DNA of 64,000 bases from Gordonia oryzae (GTDB taxonomy: Bacteria > Actinomycetota > Actinomycetes > Mycobacteriales > Mycobacteriaceae), in contig NZ_RKMH01000007.1 in NCBI RefSeq assembly GCF_003797185.1, positions 62,001-126,000 of the forward strand, given 5' to 3'. The notes below the pieces were generated by a model. The model did not search any database. It was not told the DNA's origin and saw only the letters and a program-made list of their open reading frames with translations. A program made the translations under genes and the position numbers. Shown here piece after piece: positions 46,832-57,463 of the stretch; position 1 is the stretch's first letter; each line of letters starts with the position of its first letter.

Positions 46832-48097
46832 ATGAGCACGTGGAATGCGCCCGTCGTGTCGGGGCCGGTGAACGCGACCGTCGACCTGCCCGGGTCCAAG
46901 TCGATCACCAATCGAGCGTTGCTGCTCGCCGCGCTCGCCGACGGCCCGTCGACCCTCACCGGCACGCTACGAAGCCGCGACACCAACCTCATGCTCGCCG
47001 CTCTGACCAGTCTGGGTATCGGCATCCGGGTCGACGCCGCCGAGCCGACAACAATCGCCATCGAACCGCGACCCATGCATGGCGCCGACCTCTATTGCGG
47101 GCTCGCGGGCACCGTCATGCGATTCGTCCCGCCGATGGCCGCATTGGCCTCTGGGCCCGTCGACTTCGACGGCGACCCGCAAGCACGTCAGCGACCGCTC
47201 ACGACGATCCTCGACGCCCTGCGTGACCTCGGTGTCGCCGTCGAGGGTGACTCCCTGCCGTTCGCGGTGGTGGGCACCGGATCGGCTCGCGGCGGCGAGG
47301 TCACGATCGATGCGTCGGGATCGTCGCAGTTCGTGTCCGGGTTGCTGCTGACCGGCGCACGATTCGACGAGGGGCTGACCGTCCGGCACGTCGGAGGTCC
47401 GGTTCCGTCGATGCCCCACATCGAGATGACCATTGCGATGCTCGCGAGCGCCGGTGTGAAAGTCGTTGTCGACGAACCGAATACCTGGCACATCGATCCG
47501 TCGCCGATCCGTGCGGTGGACTGGGCGATCGAACCCGATCTCTCCAACGCGGCTGCCTTCCTCGCCGCGGGCGCCGCGACCGGCGGCGCGGTCAGTGTGC
47601 CACGCTGGCCTGCCATCACCACCCAGCCCGGCGCCCAGATCGCCGAGATCCTCGCCGAGATGGGTTGCAAAGTTGAACTTCTCGACGGTGCGCTTACCGT
47701 GCGCGGACCGCTTCGACTGACCGGCATCGACCGCGATCTGCGCGAGGTCGGCGAACTGACACCGACGATCGCGGCACTGGCCGCTCTCGCCGAGAGCGAG
47801 TCCCGGCTGACCGGCATCGCCCATCTGCGCGGCCACGAAACCGATCGCCTGTCCGCACTGGCCACCGAGATCGGGCGCCTTGGCGGCGATGTCACCGAGA
47901 CCGACGACGGCCTGATCATCCGGCCGGCCCGGTTGCACGGCGGGCACTGGGAGTCCTACGCCGACCACCGGATGGCCACCGCGGGCGCGATCATTGGCCT
48001 GCGCGTGCCCGCGGTCACCGTCGACGACATCGAGACCACCTCGAAGACCTTGCCGGACTTTCCAGGTATGTGGCAGAAGATGATCGGGCATCCGTGA
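46832..48097 (+). CDS. aroA: 3-phosphoshikimate 1-carboxyvinyltransferase (EPSP synthase)
   Basis: 421 residues. Sixth step of the shikimate pathway: shikimate-3-phosphate plus PEP to EPSP. Motifs: [18 protein letters not shown] (phosphate/S3P binding), [26 protein letters not shown] and [17 protein letters not shown]. Overlaps rsgA by GTGA, as in the M. tuberculosis Rv3227-Rv3228 order. Confidence 0.97.
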   Translation: MSTWNAPVVSGPVNATVDLPGSKSITNRALLLAALADGPSTLTGTLRSRDTNLMLAALTSLGIGIRVDAAEPTTIAIEPRPMHGADLYCGLAGTVMRFVPPMAALASGPVDFDGDPQARQRPLTTILDALRDLGVAVEGDSLPFAVVGTGSARGGEVTIDASGSSQFVSGLLLTGARFDEGLTVRHVGGPVPSMPHIEMTIAMLASAGVKVVVDEPNTWHIDPSPIRAVDWAIEPDLSNAAAFLAAGAATGGAVSVPRWPAITTQPGAQIAEILAEMGCKVELLDGALTVRGPLRLTGIDRDLREVGELTPTIAALAALAESESRLTGIAHLRGHETDRLSALATEIGRLGGDVTETDDGLIIRPARLHGGHWESYADHRMATAGAIIGLRVPAVTVDDIETTSKTLPDFPGMWQKMIGHP

Positions 48098-49161
48098 GCC
48101 GTCGCGCGGACAGTTACGACGAGTCCGATGTCCGGGTCCGCCCCGGCAAGGGTAGTCGTCCGCGCACCAAAACCCGTCCGGCACATGATGATGCGGAGTC
48201 GGCGATGGTGGTCTCGGTCGATCGGGGCCGCTGGGGTTGCGTACTCGATGGCGATCCGGATCGTCGTGTGGTGGCCATGCGCGCACGTGAACTCGGCCGC
48301 ACCCCGATCGTGGTCGGCGACGACGTCGGGGTGGTCGGCGACCTGACCGGGAAGCCTGATTCACTGGCTCGCATCGTGCGAGTCGACGAGCGGCGAACGG
48401 TCCTGCGGCGCACCGCCGATGACACCGACCCGTACGAGCGCATCGTCGCCGCCAACGCCGATCGCCTCCTGATCGTCACAGCGATGGCCGATCCGCCACC
48501 CCGGACCGGATTCGTCGAACGCGCCCTCGCTGCGGCGTATGTCGGTGGGCTCGAACCCATCTTGTGTCTCACCAAGTCCGATCTGGCCGACCCCACCGAG
48601 TTCACCAGTGCCTTCGACGGACTCGACCTGATCATCGTGCGCGCCGGTCGTGACGATCCACTCGACGACGTCCTGCGCTTGCTGCGCGGGCACCTCACCG
48701 CATTGATCGGACACTCCGGCGTGGGCAAGTCCACCCTGGTCAACCGCCTTGTACCCGAAGCCGAACGGGCCACCGGTGTGGTCTCGGGAGTGGGTAAGGG
48801 GCGACACACCTCCACCGCGTCGGTGGCGTTGGTGTTGCCACCACATCCCGATGACGCACGAGGTCCCGAGAACCAAGGCCGACGGTCGTGGGTCATCGAC
48901 ACCCCCGGCATCCGCTCGTTCGGTCTCGCCCACGTCGACGCCGACGACATCGTCGACGCCTTCGACGATCTGCGCGATGCCATCGAGAACTGTCCGCGCG
49001 GCTGCACCCACCTCGGTCCACCCGCAGATCCGGAATGCGCGCTCGACGACCTCGTCGGAGCGTCGCATCGGCGGGCGATGGCGGTGCGGCGCCTGCTGGT
49101 CGCGGTCGGCGGCGGCGCGACCGACCCGGAACAGGAGTCGGCGACCGCCGAGTCGGACTAG
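48094..49161 (+). CDS. rsgA: Ribosome small-subunit-dependent GTPase A
   Basis: 355 residues. Circularly permuted GTPase that helps mature the 30S subunit. G motifs occur in the order G4 (CLTKSDLAD), G1 ([12 protein letters not shown]), G3 (DTPGIRSFG). OB-fold N-terminal. C-terminal zinc knuckle [22 protein letters not shown] 48094 overlaps the aroA stop, so the two are translationally coupled. Confidence 0.96.
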   Translation: MSRRADSYDESDVRVRPGKGSRPRTKTRPAHDDAESAMVVSVDRGRWGCVLDGDPDRRVVAMRARELGRTPIVVGDDVGVVGDLTGKPDSLARIVRVDERRTVLRRTADDTDPYERIVAANADRLLIVTAMADPPPRTGFVERALAAAYVGGLEPILCLTKSDLADPTEFTSAFDGLDLIIVRAGRDDPLDDVLRLLRGHLTALIGHSGVGKSTLVNRLVPEAERATGVVSGVGKGRHTSTASVALVLPPHPDDARGPENQGRRSWVIDTPGIRSFGLAHVDADDIVDAFDDLRDAIENCPRGCTHLGPPADPECALDDLVGASHRRAMAVRRLLVAVGGGATDPEQESATAESD

Positions 49162-49220
49162 CGCTGCGGGGCCGGTGGGGATCGGTAATGCCGAGACCGG
49201 CCTTGGCGCAAGCGGTCTCG

Positions 49221-49260
49221 CACCTCACACCTCACACCTCACACCTCACACCTCACACCT
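49221..49260. repeat. 7-bp tandem repeat CACCTCA, 5.7 copies
   Basis: Perfect array after the rsgA stop. Its period and lack of spacers exclude a CRISPR. Recent slippage product in the rsgA-lysR gap. Confidence 0.9.
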
Positions 49261-49352
49261 CGACCATCGGGGTTGGAACCATCGGGACCAACAACCTCGC
49301 GACCCGCCTGAGCGATCGATGCCGGTCGTTTCGACGACGCACACACAGCGCC

Positions 49353-50234
49353 TCAGTCGGTCCGTGTCGTCATCTCCCGGACGATGTCGAGCACCGCCCG
49401 GGCAGCCGTCGATGGCGAGCGCACCGAGGAGTGAGCGATCGAGACAACCCAGTCGAGATCACGGTCGGTGCAGGGCACCCCAACCGCACCAGCATGGTCA
49501 TGGGCGACGCTCCAGGGCACCAAGGTCACACCGAAATCGTTGAGCGCCAATCGGATACCGAAGTTCTGATCGGCCACCTCGATCACCGACCGCCGGTGCG
49601 GAAGCCACTTGTCGGTCACCGCACGGGTACCCCAGCCGGGCGGATAGTCGATGGTGCGTTCGGCCGCAAGATCCGCGGCAGTAAAGGCGCCGGCCCGAAT
49701 CAACCGGTGGTCGGGGTGAGCCACGAGCACCATGGGCTCCCGCGCCAGTCGGTACCCGGTGATGCCAGGAATCTCGCGATCCGGACCACCGAGCAGCGCC
49801 AGATCCAGCGTTCCATCCCGCAGCCCGCGGATGTTGCCCTGACTACCTTGCGGATTCTGCCGCATCGCGATCGCAATGCCCGGATGCCGCCGATGCACCG
49901 CCCCGAACGCCTCCGCGAGATCAATGGTGACGATGTTGACCAGGGCGCCCACCGCGACATCGCCACGGATGTTGCCACGCAGCGCCGCGAGGGCGTCGAC
50001 GATCTCCGCGCGCGCCCGGACCGCGGCGCGAGCGGGTTCGACGACTGCGTGCCCGGCTTCGGTCAGCACCAGCGAGGTCGGGGTGCGATCAAAGAGTGGC
50101 GCGCCGAGTTCACGCTCGAGTTTGGCCACCGACGTCGACACCGCCGACTGTACGACCTGCATCGACCGTGCCGCAGCGGTGAAAGTGCCGTGTTCACAGC
50201 ACGCCAGGAAATAGTCGAGTTGTCGTAGCTCCAT
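49353..50234 (-). CDS. LysR-family transcriptional regulator
   Basis: 293 residues. N-terminal winged HTH: MELRQLDYFLACCEHGTFTA then AARSMQVVQSAVSTSVAKLE. C-terminal effector domain as usual. ATG 50234 chosen since the family starts MELRQL. Divergent from an MFS exporter with 111 bp between, so it likely regulates that gene in response to its substrate. Confidence 0.93.
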   Translation of the reverse strand: MELRQLDYFLACCEHGTFTAAARSMQVVQSAVSTSVAKLERELGAPLFDRTPTSLVLTEAGHAVVEPARAAVRARAEIVDALAALRGNIRGDVAVGALVNIVTIDLAEAFGAVHRRHPGIAIAMRQNPQGSQGNIRGLRDGTLDLALLGGPDREIPGITGYRLAREPMVLVAHPDHRLIRAGAFTAADLAAERTIDYPPGWGTRAVTDKWLPHRRSVIEVADQNFGIRLALNDFGVTLVPWSVAHDHAGAVGVPCTDRDLDWVVSIAHSSVRSPSTAARAVLDIVREMTTRTD

Positions 50235-50345
50235 CGTGATCGCCCTCTCACTCACCACCATCGACCTGCCCATCATCTCTGATGTAGATGCCGCGATCAG
50301 AATCTATCGCTGTTCTTCACGACGTCCGCACCGCACCATGGGTAC

Positions 50346-51608
50346 ATGACCTCGACGACCTCCTCCCCCACCACCCGACTCAGCCGGGTGATCGTGCTGT
50401 TGTTCGCGGTGACGGCGGGATCCTCGGCGGGCTGTCTCTACTACCTGCAACCCTTGCTGCACGAGGTCGGCGGCGACCTCCACGTCTCGACGACAGCCGC
50501 GGGCCTGATCATCTCGGTGACCCAGCTCGGCTACCTGATCGGTCTGGCGCTGGTTGTACCGCTGGGCGACTTCCTGGATCGGCGGCGACTCGTCGGCGGG
50601 TTGCTCGTCGTGTCGTGCATCGGAATGGCGATCGCCGCGGCCGCACCCACCTACGCGGTCCTGATGTTCATGGTGTTCGCCGTCGGGGTGTCGGCGTCGG
50701 CAGCGCAAGTGGTCGTGCCGTGGGCCGCGGCGGTGGCCGGGCCGAGTGAACGCGGCGCCGTCGTCGGCACGGTGATGAGCGGACTACTCGTCGGCATCCT
50801 GTTCTCTCGCGTGCTGTCTGGTCTCATCGCGCAGGCGGGCGGCTGGCGCACCGTGCTCGTCGTCGCCGCGGCCATGCAAGTGGTGATGGCCGCGACCGTG
50901 TGGTGGCGGGCGCCACATTCCGCGGTCGAGCGCTCCAGGAGCACCTCGTATCCGCGAGTACTCGCCTCGATCGTGACATTGATCCGCTCGGAGAGCGTCC
51001 TGCGCCACCGGATGGTTCTCGGCGGGCTGAACATGGCCTCGTTCTCGGCGATGTGGACGGCAATCGCGTTCCTGCTCGCCGGAGCACACGGCTCGTCGTA
51101 TCACTTCTCCGACGCCGAAATCGGGCTGTTCGGACTGGCCGGGATCGCCGGTGCGCTGGCCGCACCGCGGGTCGGCAGACTCGCCGACCGCGGCTACCTG
51201 CGACACACCCAGTACGGCGTGTGGGTCGTCCAGCTTCTCAGCTGGGCTCTGTTGTGGGCGGGTGCGCATCAGGTGGTGGTGCTGATGCTCGCGCTGCTCG
51301 TCTTCGATTTCGGCGTGCAAGGCCTACAGATCGCCAACCAGGCCGCGGTCTACTCGCTCGACGGCGAGGCGCGCTCTCGGCTGACGACCGCCTACATGGT
51401 GGCCTACTTCGCCGGCGGGGTCGCGGGTTCAGCGCTCGGCGGGTGGGCGTATCAGGTCGGCGGCTGGAACCTGGTGTGCGCTACGGGTGCGGCCACCGCA
51501 GTACTTGGCATCGCACTGTGGGCGGTGTTCGCGATCGGTGAGCGCGAGCACTCGGTGCAAGGAGTCGCCGCGCAGCGGCGGCTGCGCGGCGACGTCGGGG
51601 TGGTCTAG
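50346..51608 (+). CDS. MFS transporter (YnfM/NreB-like)
   Basis: 420 residues, about 12 helices. YYLQPLLHEVGGDLHVSTTA, then motif A-like VPLGDFLDRRRLVGGLL and a TVMSGLLVGILFSRVLSGL helix are typical of this exporter group. Target of the divergent LysR regulator. Its stop overlaps the convergent desaturase stop by 4 bp. Confidence 0.92.
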   Translation: MTSTTSSPTTRLSRVIVLLFAVTAGSSAGCLYYLQPLLHEVGGDLHVSTTAAGLIISVTQLGYLIGLALVVPLGDFLDRRRLVGGLLVVSCIGMAIAAAAPTYAVLMFMVFAVGVSASAAQVVVPWAAAVAGPSERGAVVGTVMSGLLVGILFSRVLSGLIAQAGGWRTVLVVAAAMQVVMAATVWWRAPHSAVERSRSTSYPRVLASIVTLIRSESVLRHRMVLGGLNMASFSAMWTAIAFLLAGAHGSSYHFSDAEIGLFGLAGIAGALAAPRVGRLADRGYLRHTQYGVWVVQLLSWALLWAGAHQVVVLMLALLVFDFGVQGLQIANQAAVYSLDGEARSRLTTAYMVAYFAGGVAGSALGGWAYQVGGWNLVCATGAATAVLGIALWAVFAIGEREHSVQGVAAQRRLRGDVGVV

Positions 51609-52813
51609 CGCGCGCGGCGGCGCAACCGCCGCCTGCGCCGGGCCTCGGCGATGGCCGAGCGCAGACCGAGCGCCTTGTCGATCCCCGCGAAGCGGCGTTC
51701 CGACGCTGTCTCGGGTGCGTCGTCGGCGGTGTCGCGCAGGAACCGGTCCGGCAACGCGAGTTTGTTGATGGTGCGCAGCGTCTTGCCGTATTGGATCCAC
51801 AGCGAGCCGGTCGTGTAGGGCAGGTCGTATTTCTCACACAGTTCGCGTACCCGCACCGAGATGTCGGCGAGCCGATTACTCGGCAGGTCGGGATAGAGAT
51901 GGTGCTCGATCTGGTAGCACAGATTCCCCGACATGAACGCCATGGCCGGGCCGGCATGAAAGTTGGCGCTGCCGAGCATCTGCCGGAGATACCACTGCCC
52001 CTGGGTCTCGTCCTCGAGGGTGTCGACGGTGAACTTCTCCGCGCCGTCCGGGAAATGACCGCAGAAGATGACCACATAAGCCCAGAGGTTGCGAATCAGA
52101 TTAGCCGTCAGATTCGCGGTCAGGGTGTGCCGGAAATTAGGCCCGGTCAACGCCGGGAACAACACGTAGTCCTTGGCGACCTGCTTGCCGATCTTGCGAC
52201 CGAACTCCTTGATCTGCGGGATCGCGACCTCTGCGGGTTTCTCGCCCTGGATGACCTCTTTGAGCGCGAGGTCGTGCAGGCCGATGCCCCATTCGAAGGT
52301 GGCCGCCAGGATGACGTTGAACAGCGGCTGTAGCGCGCGTCGTGGTTCCCACGGCTCGTCGCGGGTGACCCGCAGAATCTTGTAGCCGACGTCGTGGTCC
52401 ATGCCGACGACGTTGGTGTACTTGTGATGGATGTAGTTGTGGGAGTGCTTCCAGTGCGGCGACGCGCACACCATGTCCCATTCCCACGTCGTCGAGTGGA
52501 TCTCGGGATCGTTCATCCAATCCCACTGCCCGTGCATCACGTTGTGCCCGAGTTCCATGTTCTCGATGATCTTGGCCACTGCGAGCGCGCCGGTACCCAG
52601 CAGCCACCACGACCGCCGATGGCTGCCGATCAGCGCGAGACGCCCGGCGACCTCGAGGACCCGGTGAGCGAGAATCGTGCGCCGCAGGTAGGTGACGTCG
52701 CGCACCCCACGGTCGGCCTCGATCTCGCGACGCAGCGCGTCGAGTTCGGCCCCGAGCGCGTCCACGTCGGAGTCGGTCAGGTGGGCGTACTCATTGATGT
52801 CGGTGATTGCCAT
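51605..52813 (-). CDS. Fatty-acid desaturase (DesA3-like), copy 1
   Basis: 402 residues, membrane diiron acyl desaturase. Histidine boxes: H90NVMH94, H125NYIHH130 and QIEHHLYPDLPSN near the C-terminus; a fourth, NFHAGPA, lies in between. DesA3 (Rv3229c) of M. tuberculosis makes oleoyl-CoA from stearoyl-CoA with the Rv3230c reductase. About 60-65 percent alike by eye to the neighbouring copy. It probably arose by duplication and is co-transcribed with copy 2 (44 bp apart). Confidence 0.93.
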   Translation of the reverse strand: MAITDINEYAHLTDSDVDALGAELDALRREIEADRGVRDVTYLRRTILAHRVLEVAGRLALIGSHRRSWWLLGTGALAVAKIIENMELGHNVMHGQWDWMNDPEIHSTTWEWDMVCASPHWKHSHNYIHHKYTNVVGMDHDVGYKILRVTRDEPWEPRRALQPLFNVILAATFEWGIGLHDLALKEVIQGEKPAEVAIPQIKEFGRKIGKQVAKDYVLFPALTGPNFRHTLTANLTANLIRNLWAYVVIFCGHFPDGAEKFTVDTLEDETQGQWYLRQMLGSANFHAGPAMAFMSGNLCYQIEHHLYPDLPSNRLADISVRVRELCEKYDLPYTTGSLWIQYGKTLRTINKLALPDRFLRDTADDAPETASERRFAGIDKALGLRSAIAEARRRRRLRRRAR

Positions 52814-52857
52814 CGGCGTCCATTATGCGCTTGCAGCGCTGAGACGGGGAGCCCGCC

Positions 52858-54180
52858 TCATGCCGCGCGACGCTCGACTACCTGGGACGCTCGTCCCACT
52901 CGGGTCCGCCGACGCTCGCGCAGGGACGCGATCGCCGAGCGCAGTCCGCGGCGCCGCCCGGTCAACGGGTCGACGGTCGCGTGCAATCGGGTGCCCTCGG
53001 GCAGATTTTGCTTGAACCGCCGTTCGGACGCGGTCTCGGGTGCGTCGTCGGCGGTCGCCGAGAGGTATTTGTCCGGCAGCGACAGCTTGGCGATGGTCCG
53101 CCACGACTTCGCGTACTGCAGCGGGAACGAACCGGTGGTGTAGGGCAGGTCGTACTTCTCGCACAGCGCGCGGACCCGCACCGCGATCTCGGCGAGCCGA
53201 TTGCTCGGCAGATCCGGAAAGATGTGATGCTCGATCTGATAGGAGAGGTTGCCACTCATGAATGCCAGCACCGGTCCGCACCGGAAGTTGGCGCTGCCCA
53301 ACATCTGTCGCAGATACCACTGCGCCTGCGTCTCGGAGTCGACGTCCTGCTTGGTGAACTTCTCGGCGCCGTCGGGGAAGTGTCCGCAGAAGATGACCGC
53401 GTTGGTCCACAGGTTGCGGATGACGTTGGCCATCGCGTCGGCGGTCGCCGCCTTGCGGAAAGCCATTGCGGCATCCGACTTGTCGCCACCCAACGCCACC
53501 GCCGCCGCTGCAACCAGGGCCGGCTGCACGGCGTAGTCCTTGGCGAGCTGTCTACCCACCTTGCGGCCCACGTCCGCCAGATCCCGGCGGAACTGTTCCT
53601 TGGCCTCGGGGGTACGGCGTTTCTTGCCGAGCTCGAGATGCTGTGCGGCGACGCCGAATTCGAACAACAGCGCCAGCAAGGTGTTGTACACCAGGTTGCC
53701 CAGGTAGAACGGCCGCCACCGCTGATCGCGCGTCACGCGCAGCAACCCGTAACCCACGTCGTCGTCCATGCCGAGCACGTTGGTGTACTTGTGATGGATG
53801 TAGTTGTGGGTGTGCTTCCAATGCGTCGAAGGGTCGGTGTTGTCCCACTCCCACGTCGTCGAGTGCACCTCGGGATCGTTCATCCAATCCCACTGCCCGT
53901 GCATCACGTTGTGCCCGAGCTCCATGTTCTCCACGATCTTGGCAACGCCAAGGGTGGCCGCTCCAGCCCACCACAACCCACGATTGCGCGAGCCGGCGAT
54001 CATCGTCCGACCGGCAAGCTCGAGTCCGCGTTGGAAGCGGATCGTGTTGCGGATGTAGCGGGCGTCACGCTCACCGCGGGCCGCCTCGATGTCGGCCCGG
54101 ATGGCATCGAGTTCGGCGCCGAGAGCCTCGACGTCGGACTCCGACAGGTGGGCGTATTCGGGAATGTCGGTGATCGCCAT
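52858..54180 (-). CDS. desA3: Fatty-acid desaturase (DesA3-like), copy 2
   Basis: 440 residues with the same boxes: HNVMH, HNYIHH and QIEHHIFPDLPSN. It has an extra loop (about residues 195-250, EAKEQFRRDLADVGRKVGRQ) absent from copy 1. N-terminal MAITDIPEYAHLSESDVEAL is nearly identical to copy 1. First gene after the palindrome at 54242-54265, the same site that precedes the reductase gene at 56702; the three genes likely form one acyl-desaturation regulon. The symbol follows synteny with Rv3229c. Confidence 0.92.
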   Translation of the reverse strand: MAITDIPEYAHLSESDVEALGAELDAIRADIEAARGERDARYIRNTIRFQRGLELAGRTMIAGSRNRGLWWAGAATLGVAKIVENMELGHNVMHGQWDWMNDPEVHSTTWEWDNTDPSTHWKHTHNYIHHKYTNVLGMDDDVGYGLLRVTRDQRWRPFYLGNLVYNTLLALLFEFGVAAQHLELGKKRRTPEAKEQFRRDLADVGRKVGRQLAKDYAVQPALVAAAAVALGGDKSDAAMAFRKAATADAMANVIRNLWTNAVIFCGHFPDGAEKFTKQDVDSETQAQWYLRQMLGSANFRCGPVLAFMSGNLSYQIEHHIFPDLPSNRLAEIAVRVRALCEKYDLPYTTGSFPLQYAKSWRTIAKLSLPDKYLSATADDAPETASERRFKQNLPEGTRLHATVDPLTGRRRGLRSAIASLRERRRTRVGRASQVVERRAA

Positions 54181-54241
54181 GAGTTCCTCTCACCTCACGC
54201 CGCGGTCGGGACGATCCGCTCCGGCCCACGGCTACGTCTCC

Positions 54242-54265
54242 GTAACTTACGATAGCGTAGGTTAC
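54242..54265. promoter_or_regulatory. Operator upstream of the desaturase genes
   Basis: GTAACTTACG (54242-54251), 4-base centre, CGTAGGTTAC (54256-54265). One mismatch from perfect symmetry. Nearly identical to the site at 56745-56768, so one (probably TetR-type) regulator should control both. Confidence 0.75.
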
Positions 54266-54325
54266 GGGGTGCGGGGTGTCCAGCGTGGGTGGCATAGACC
54301 TCGGCGCGACGCGAGTCGGGACCGC

Positions 54326-55438
54326 TCAGAGTGTGCAGTTCTCCCGCAGGAGCTCGTACCCGACGAGGTCCTCGATATGGCCGTCGGAACTCGCGGCCAA
54401 GGGCTGGGTGCCAAACTCGGCGAAACCGGCGTTACGGGCGAGCGCCCGGCTGCCCGCGTTGGAGGCGGCGGCGAACATGGTCAGCCGACGGATGTCGAGG
54501 ACGTCGAAGATGTGGCGTACCGCCGCCGGGAAAGCTTCTCCCAGAACACCTTTACCGCGCGACGCCGGATGGGTGTAGAAGCCGATCTCGGCGCCGGTCA
54601 CGTCGTCGATCGCGAAGATCGAGATATCGCCCATGTAGTCGTCGGTGGCCTGATCGGCGACCGCCCAGGTGCAGGTGGTGCCGCACGCAGCGGTCCACCA
54701 CTTGCGGGTGCGTTCGCGTGCTGCGTCTTCGACCGACAGCGGATCGGGTCGCTCGAAGAGGTATTTGCGCGAGATCGGGTCGTCGAGCGTCTCGCGGATC
54801 CGCTCGTCGTCCTTCTCCGCCAGAGGACGCAACCGGAATCGCTCGGTGTCGAAGGTGGTGGCATGCCACCGCGATGTCGGTGCGAAGTCGTCGCCGGCAT
54901 GCCACCGGCCACACCACGCGTCAACGACGCGGCTGTTCATCTCGAGCCAGCCCGGTAGACGCGCGAGCAGGGTGAAGCCGGCTGCGTGGGCGACCCGAAG
55001 GCTCGCCAGATTGCCTTCAGCGGCATGGAACCGCACGACCTCCACGTCTCGCTCGGCGGCCGCGTAAGTCATCGCGAGCACCACGGCCCGACGCGCGAGA
55101 CCCGCTCCCCGGGCGTCGGGGTGTAGGCCGAATCCGGCCTCGACAATCCGCCCCGGCCCCCGCAGTTCGACGCTCCCGACACACCGACCCTCGTGCTCGA
55201 TCGCCCAGGTCATGGCGTCACCGTCAACCCACCCCCGCAGGGCACCGTCAATGAATCGCTCGGCGTCGGAGCGCCCGTAGGGCGAGGGCATGCTCGTCCA
55301 GCGCTTGGTCAGCGGGTCGGTGGCATAGCCGACCACACGATCGATGTCGTCGCTCCGGTGTGCCCGCAGGGTGACCACCCCGTCGGAGCAGACCGGAACC
55401 TCGGTCGTTCCGGATAGTCGGGACCCTTCGGCTCGCAC
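54326..55438 (-). CDS. Double-GNAT acetyltransferase
   Basis: 370 residues with two tandem N-acetyltransferase domains. Domain 1 (about 15-165) has the acetyl-CoA loop LHPDARGAGLARRAVVLA. Domain 2 (about 195-355) has FYTHPASRGKGVLGEAFPAA. The second resembles RimJ/RimL-type enzymes, which acetylate protein N-termini or small amines. It sits between the desaturases and their reductase, an insertion relative to M. tuberculosis. Start uncertain within the first 20 residues. Confidence 0.88.
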   Translation of the reverse strand: MRAEGSRLSGTTEVPVCSDGVVTLRAHRSDDIDRVVGYATDPLTKRWTSMPSPYGRSDAERFIDGALRGWVDGDAMTWAIEHEGRCVGSVELRGPGRIVEAGFGLHPDARGAGLARRAVVLAMTYAAAERDVEVVRFHAAEGNLASLRVAHAAGFTLLARLPGWLEMNSRVVDAWCGRWHAGDDFAPTSRWHATTFDTERFRLRPLAEKDDERIRETLDDPISRKYLFERPDPLSVEDAARERTRKWWTAACGTTCTWAVADQATDDYMGDISIFAIDDVTGAEIGFYTHPASRGKGVLGEAFPAAVRHIFDVLDIRRLTMFAAASNAGSRALARNAGFAEFGTQPLAASSDGHIEDLVGYELLRENCTL

Positions 55439-55559
55439 GCGGATCTCCTCCGTGGTCGACAGCAGCCGTAATCGAGCCTAACGGGTCTGCGGCGACGGGG
55501 CGATGTCCACGCCCGGTCGATCCGGCCCGGAGCGGCGGCGGGGCGTCGCAGGCGCGGTG

Positions 55560-56702
55560 TCAGACGTCGAGGGTGCAGTCCCCGGCCGCCGCGCTGACAC
55601 AGGTCTGGATGCGTTCACCCGCGACGTGTTCGACGCCCGACCGCAGGTCGCGAACGCATCCGCGGTCGAGCATCACCACACAGCTCTGACAGATACCCAT
55701 GCGGCACCCGAATGGCATGAGGACACCCGCCGACTCCCCCGCCTCGAGCAGTGTGGTGGCGCCATCGACATCCTCCGTACGCCCGGACCGACCGAACGTC
55801 ACCGTCCCGCCGACCGCGCCCACCACGCCTCGCTCGAGGGCGAACCGCTCGATGTGCAGCAGATCGGCATGGCCGTCGGCGAACACACCGGAGACCATGT
55901 CGAGGAAGGCGCCTGGTCCGCACGCCCACGTCTGCCGCTGCGACCAATCCGGGCACAGCGCGGACAGCGAGTCCGGGGTCACCTTTCCGTCGATCCGGGT
56001 GTATTGGATGTGCAGATCGATAACGCCGTCGGCGTGCAAACGGGCCAGCTCGTCACCGAAGAGCAGATCGTTGGGCGTCGGGGTGGAATGGATCAACCGG
56101 ATGTCGGTGCGCTGGCCGCGGTGAGCCATGGTGCGCAGCATCGAGATGATCGGCGTGACGCCACTGCCGGCCGTGACGAACAGGATCTTGTCCGGAAGTG
56201 GCTGTGGGAGCACGAATTCACCTTGCGGGGCGGCCAACCGCACGACGGTGCCCGGCGTCAGCCCGTTGACCAGATGCGAGGACAGAAAGCCCTCCGGCAT
56301 CGCCTTGACGGTGATGGCGATGGTCCCCTCATCACGCGTCGCGTCGGGAACCGACGTCAGCGAGTAGGAGCGCCAGGTCCACCGACCGTCGATGAGCACG
56401 CCGATGCCGACGTACTGACCGGGCACGTAGTCGAAGGAGAATCCCCATCCCGGGCGGATACGAATAGTCGCCGAGTCCTCGGTCTCGGCGGTCACCGATA
56501 TGATCTTGCCGCGCAGTTCGCGCGCCGACCACAGCGGATTGGCCAGATGCAAATAGTCGTCGGGAAGCAGCGGAGTGGTCACCCGGGCAACCGCAGCCCG
56601 AATCCACTGCCCACCCTTGGTTCGGGCGGCGATCCCCGACACCGGCTCCTCGAAGCGCTCCCGGACGTCCCGAATGCTGATTCCCCCAACCCTGATCTTC
56701 AT
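55560..56702 (-). CDS. Desaturase electron-transfer reductase (Rv3230c-like)
   Basis: 380 residues. Ferredoxin-reductase module: FAD motif [13 protein letters not shown] motif [18 protein letters not shown] and [12 protein letters not shown]. Then a C-terminal 2Fe-2S domain, [13 protein letters not shown] with a distant Cys in RIQTCVSAA. In M. tuberculosis Rv3230c supplies electrons from NADPH to DesA3. ATG 56702 with a GAGGA site; preceded by the operator at 56745-56768. Confidence 0.93.
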   Translation of the reverse strand: MKIRVGGISIRDVRERFEEPVSGIAARTKGGQWIRAAVARVTTPLLPDDYLHLANPLWSARELRGKIISVTAETEDSATIRIRPGWGFSFDYVPGQYVGIGVLIDGRWTWRSYSLTSVPDATRDEGTIAITVKAMPEGFLSSHLVNGLTPGTVVRLAAPQGEFVLPQPLPDKILFVTAGSGVTPIISMLRTMAHRGQRTDIRLIHSTPTPNDLLFGDELARLHADGVIDLHIQYTRIDGKVTPDSLSALCPDWSQRQTWACGPGAFLDMVSGVFADGHADLLHIERFALERGVVGAVGGTVTFGRSGRTEDVDGATTLLEAGESAGVLMPFGCRMGICQSCVVMLDRGCVRDLRSGVEHVAGERIQTCVSAAAGDCTLDV

Positions 56703-56744
56703 GGCGTCCATCCTCGAACTCGTCGATCCGCTCACCGAACCACC

Positions 56745-56768
56745 GTAACCTACGGAAGCGTAGGTTAG
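56745..56768. promoter_or_regulatory. Operator upstream of the reductase gene
   Basis: GTAACCTACG (56745-56754), 4-base centre, CGTAGGTTAG (56759-56768), symmetric but for the last base. It is the same palindrome as at 54242-54265. Confidence 0.75.
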
Positions 56769-56817
56769 CGCGTCGGCGATCCGCCGTCGGCAGTCGTCAC
56801 CAGTGCGGCACGTCGTC

Positions 56818-57384
56818 TCAGAGCAGTTCGAGGAGGAACGGCAGCTCCTGGGTGGCATACCACCCCAGATAGTGATCCTCGACGTCGCCAACAGCGAGTT
56901 CGGCGTCCTCGTCACCGAGATCGGCGGCGTCGATGACGACGACGGCGTTGCGCACCGCCGCTTCGGCATCGGCCCCGTCGACGAGCACCGACGCGACGGC
57001 CGAGCGCGGGATCGGACCGGCGACTCGGACCACGGCGTCGTCGAGTTCGGGATGCAGAGTGGGGTTCTCGACGTCTGCTGCGACGACCGCCCGACGTGGT
57101 GGCAGCTTCGGGGTGACTCCAGGCTTGCTACCCACCGCGTCGGCGGCGAGTTCGGCATCGGCGTTGGCGTCGCCGGGGGCAGGCGCCTCGCCGGCGAGCA
57201 GTCGCAACGACGCCCGCGCGGCCTCACGCATCGCAACCTCGGCGAGTTCCTCGTCGTCGCCGGACAGGTACGCTTCGCGCAGGGCCGGGGTCAGCGCGAA
57301 TCCAGTTCCGCCGACCGGCCGGAACTCACCCGACTCGTCGAGTTCCATCAACATCGTCAATGTCGCCGGAAAGTACACCCTCAT
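56818..57384 (-). CDS. Conserved hypothetical protein (Rv3231c-like, DUF6912)
   Basis: 188 residues. Begins [20 protein letters not shown], with [20 protein letters not shown] and an acidic end [17 protein letters not shown]. Matches in order and start the Rv3231c family, found next to the desaturase reductase throughout mycolic-acid bacteria. Function unknown. Confidence 0.8.
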   Translation of the reverse strand: MRVYFPATLTMLMELDESGEFRPVGGTGFALTPALREAYLSGDDEELAEVAMREAARASLRLLAGEAPAPGDANADAELAADAVGSKPGVTPKLPPRRAVVAADVENPTLHPELDDAVVRVAGPIPRSAVASVLVDGADAEAAVRNAVVVIDAADLGDEDAELAVGDVEDHYLGWYATQELPFLLELL

Positions 57385-57463
57385 TGATGAGTCCCTCGCT
57401 TCTGCACGCGCTCACCTTACTGGCCGGCGGCGGTGGCGTTACCACACGATCGCGTCCCACTCA

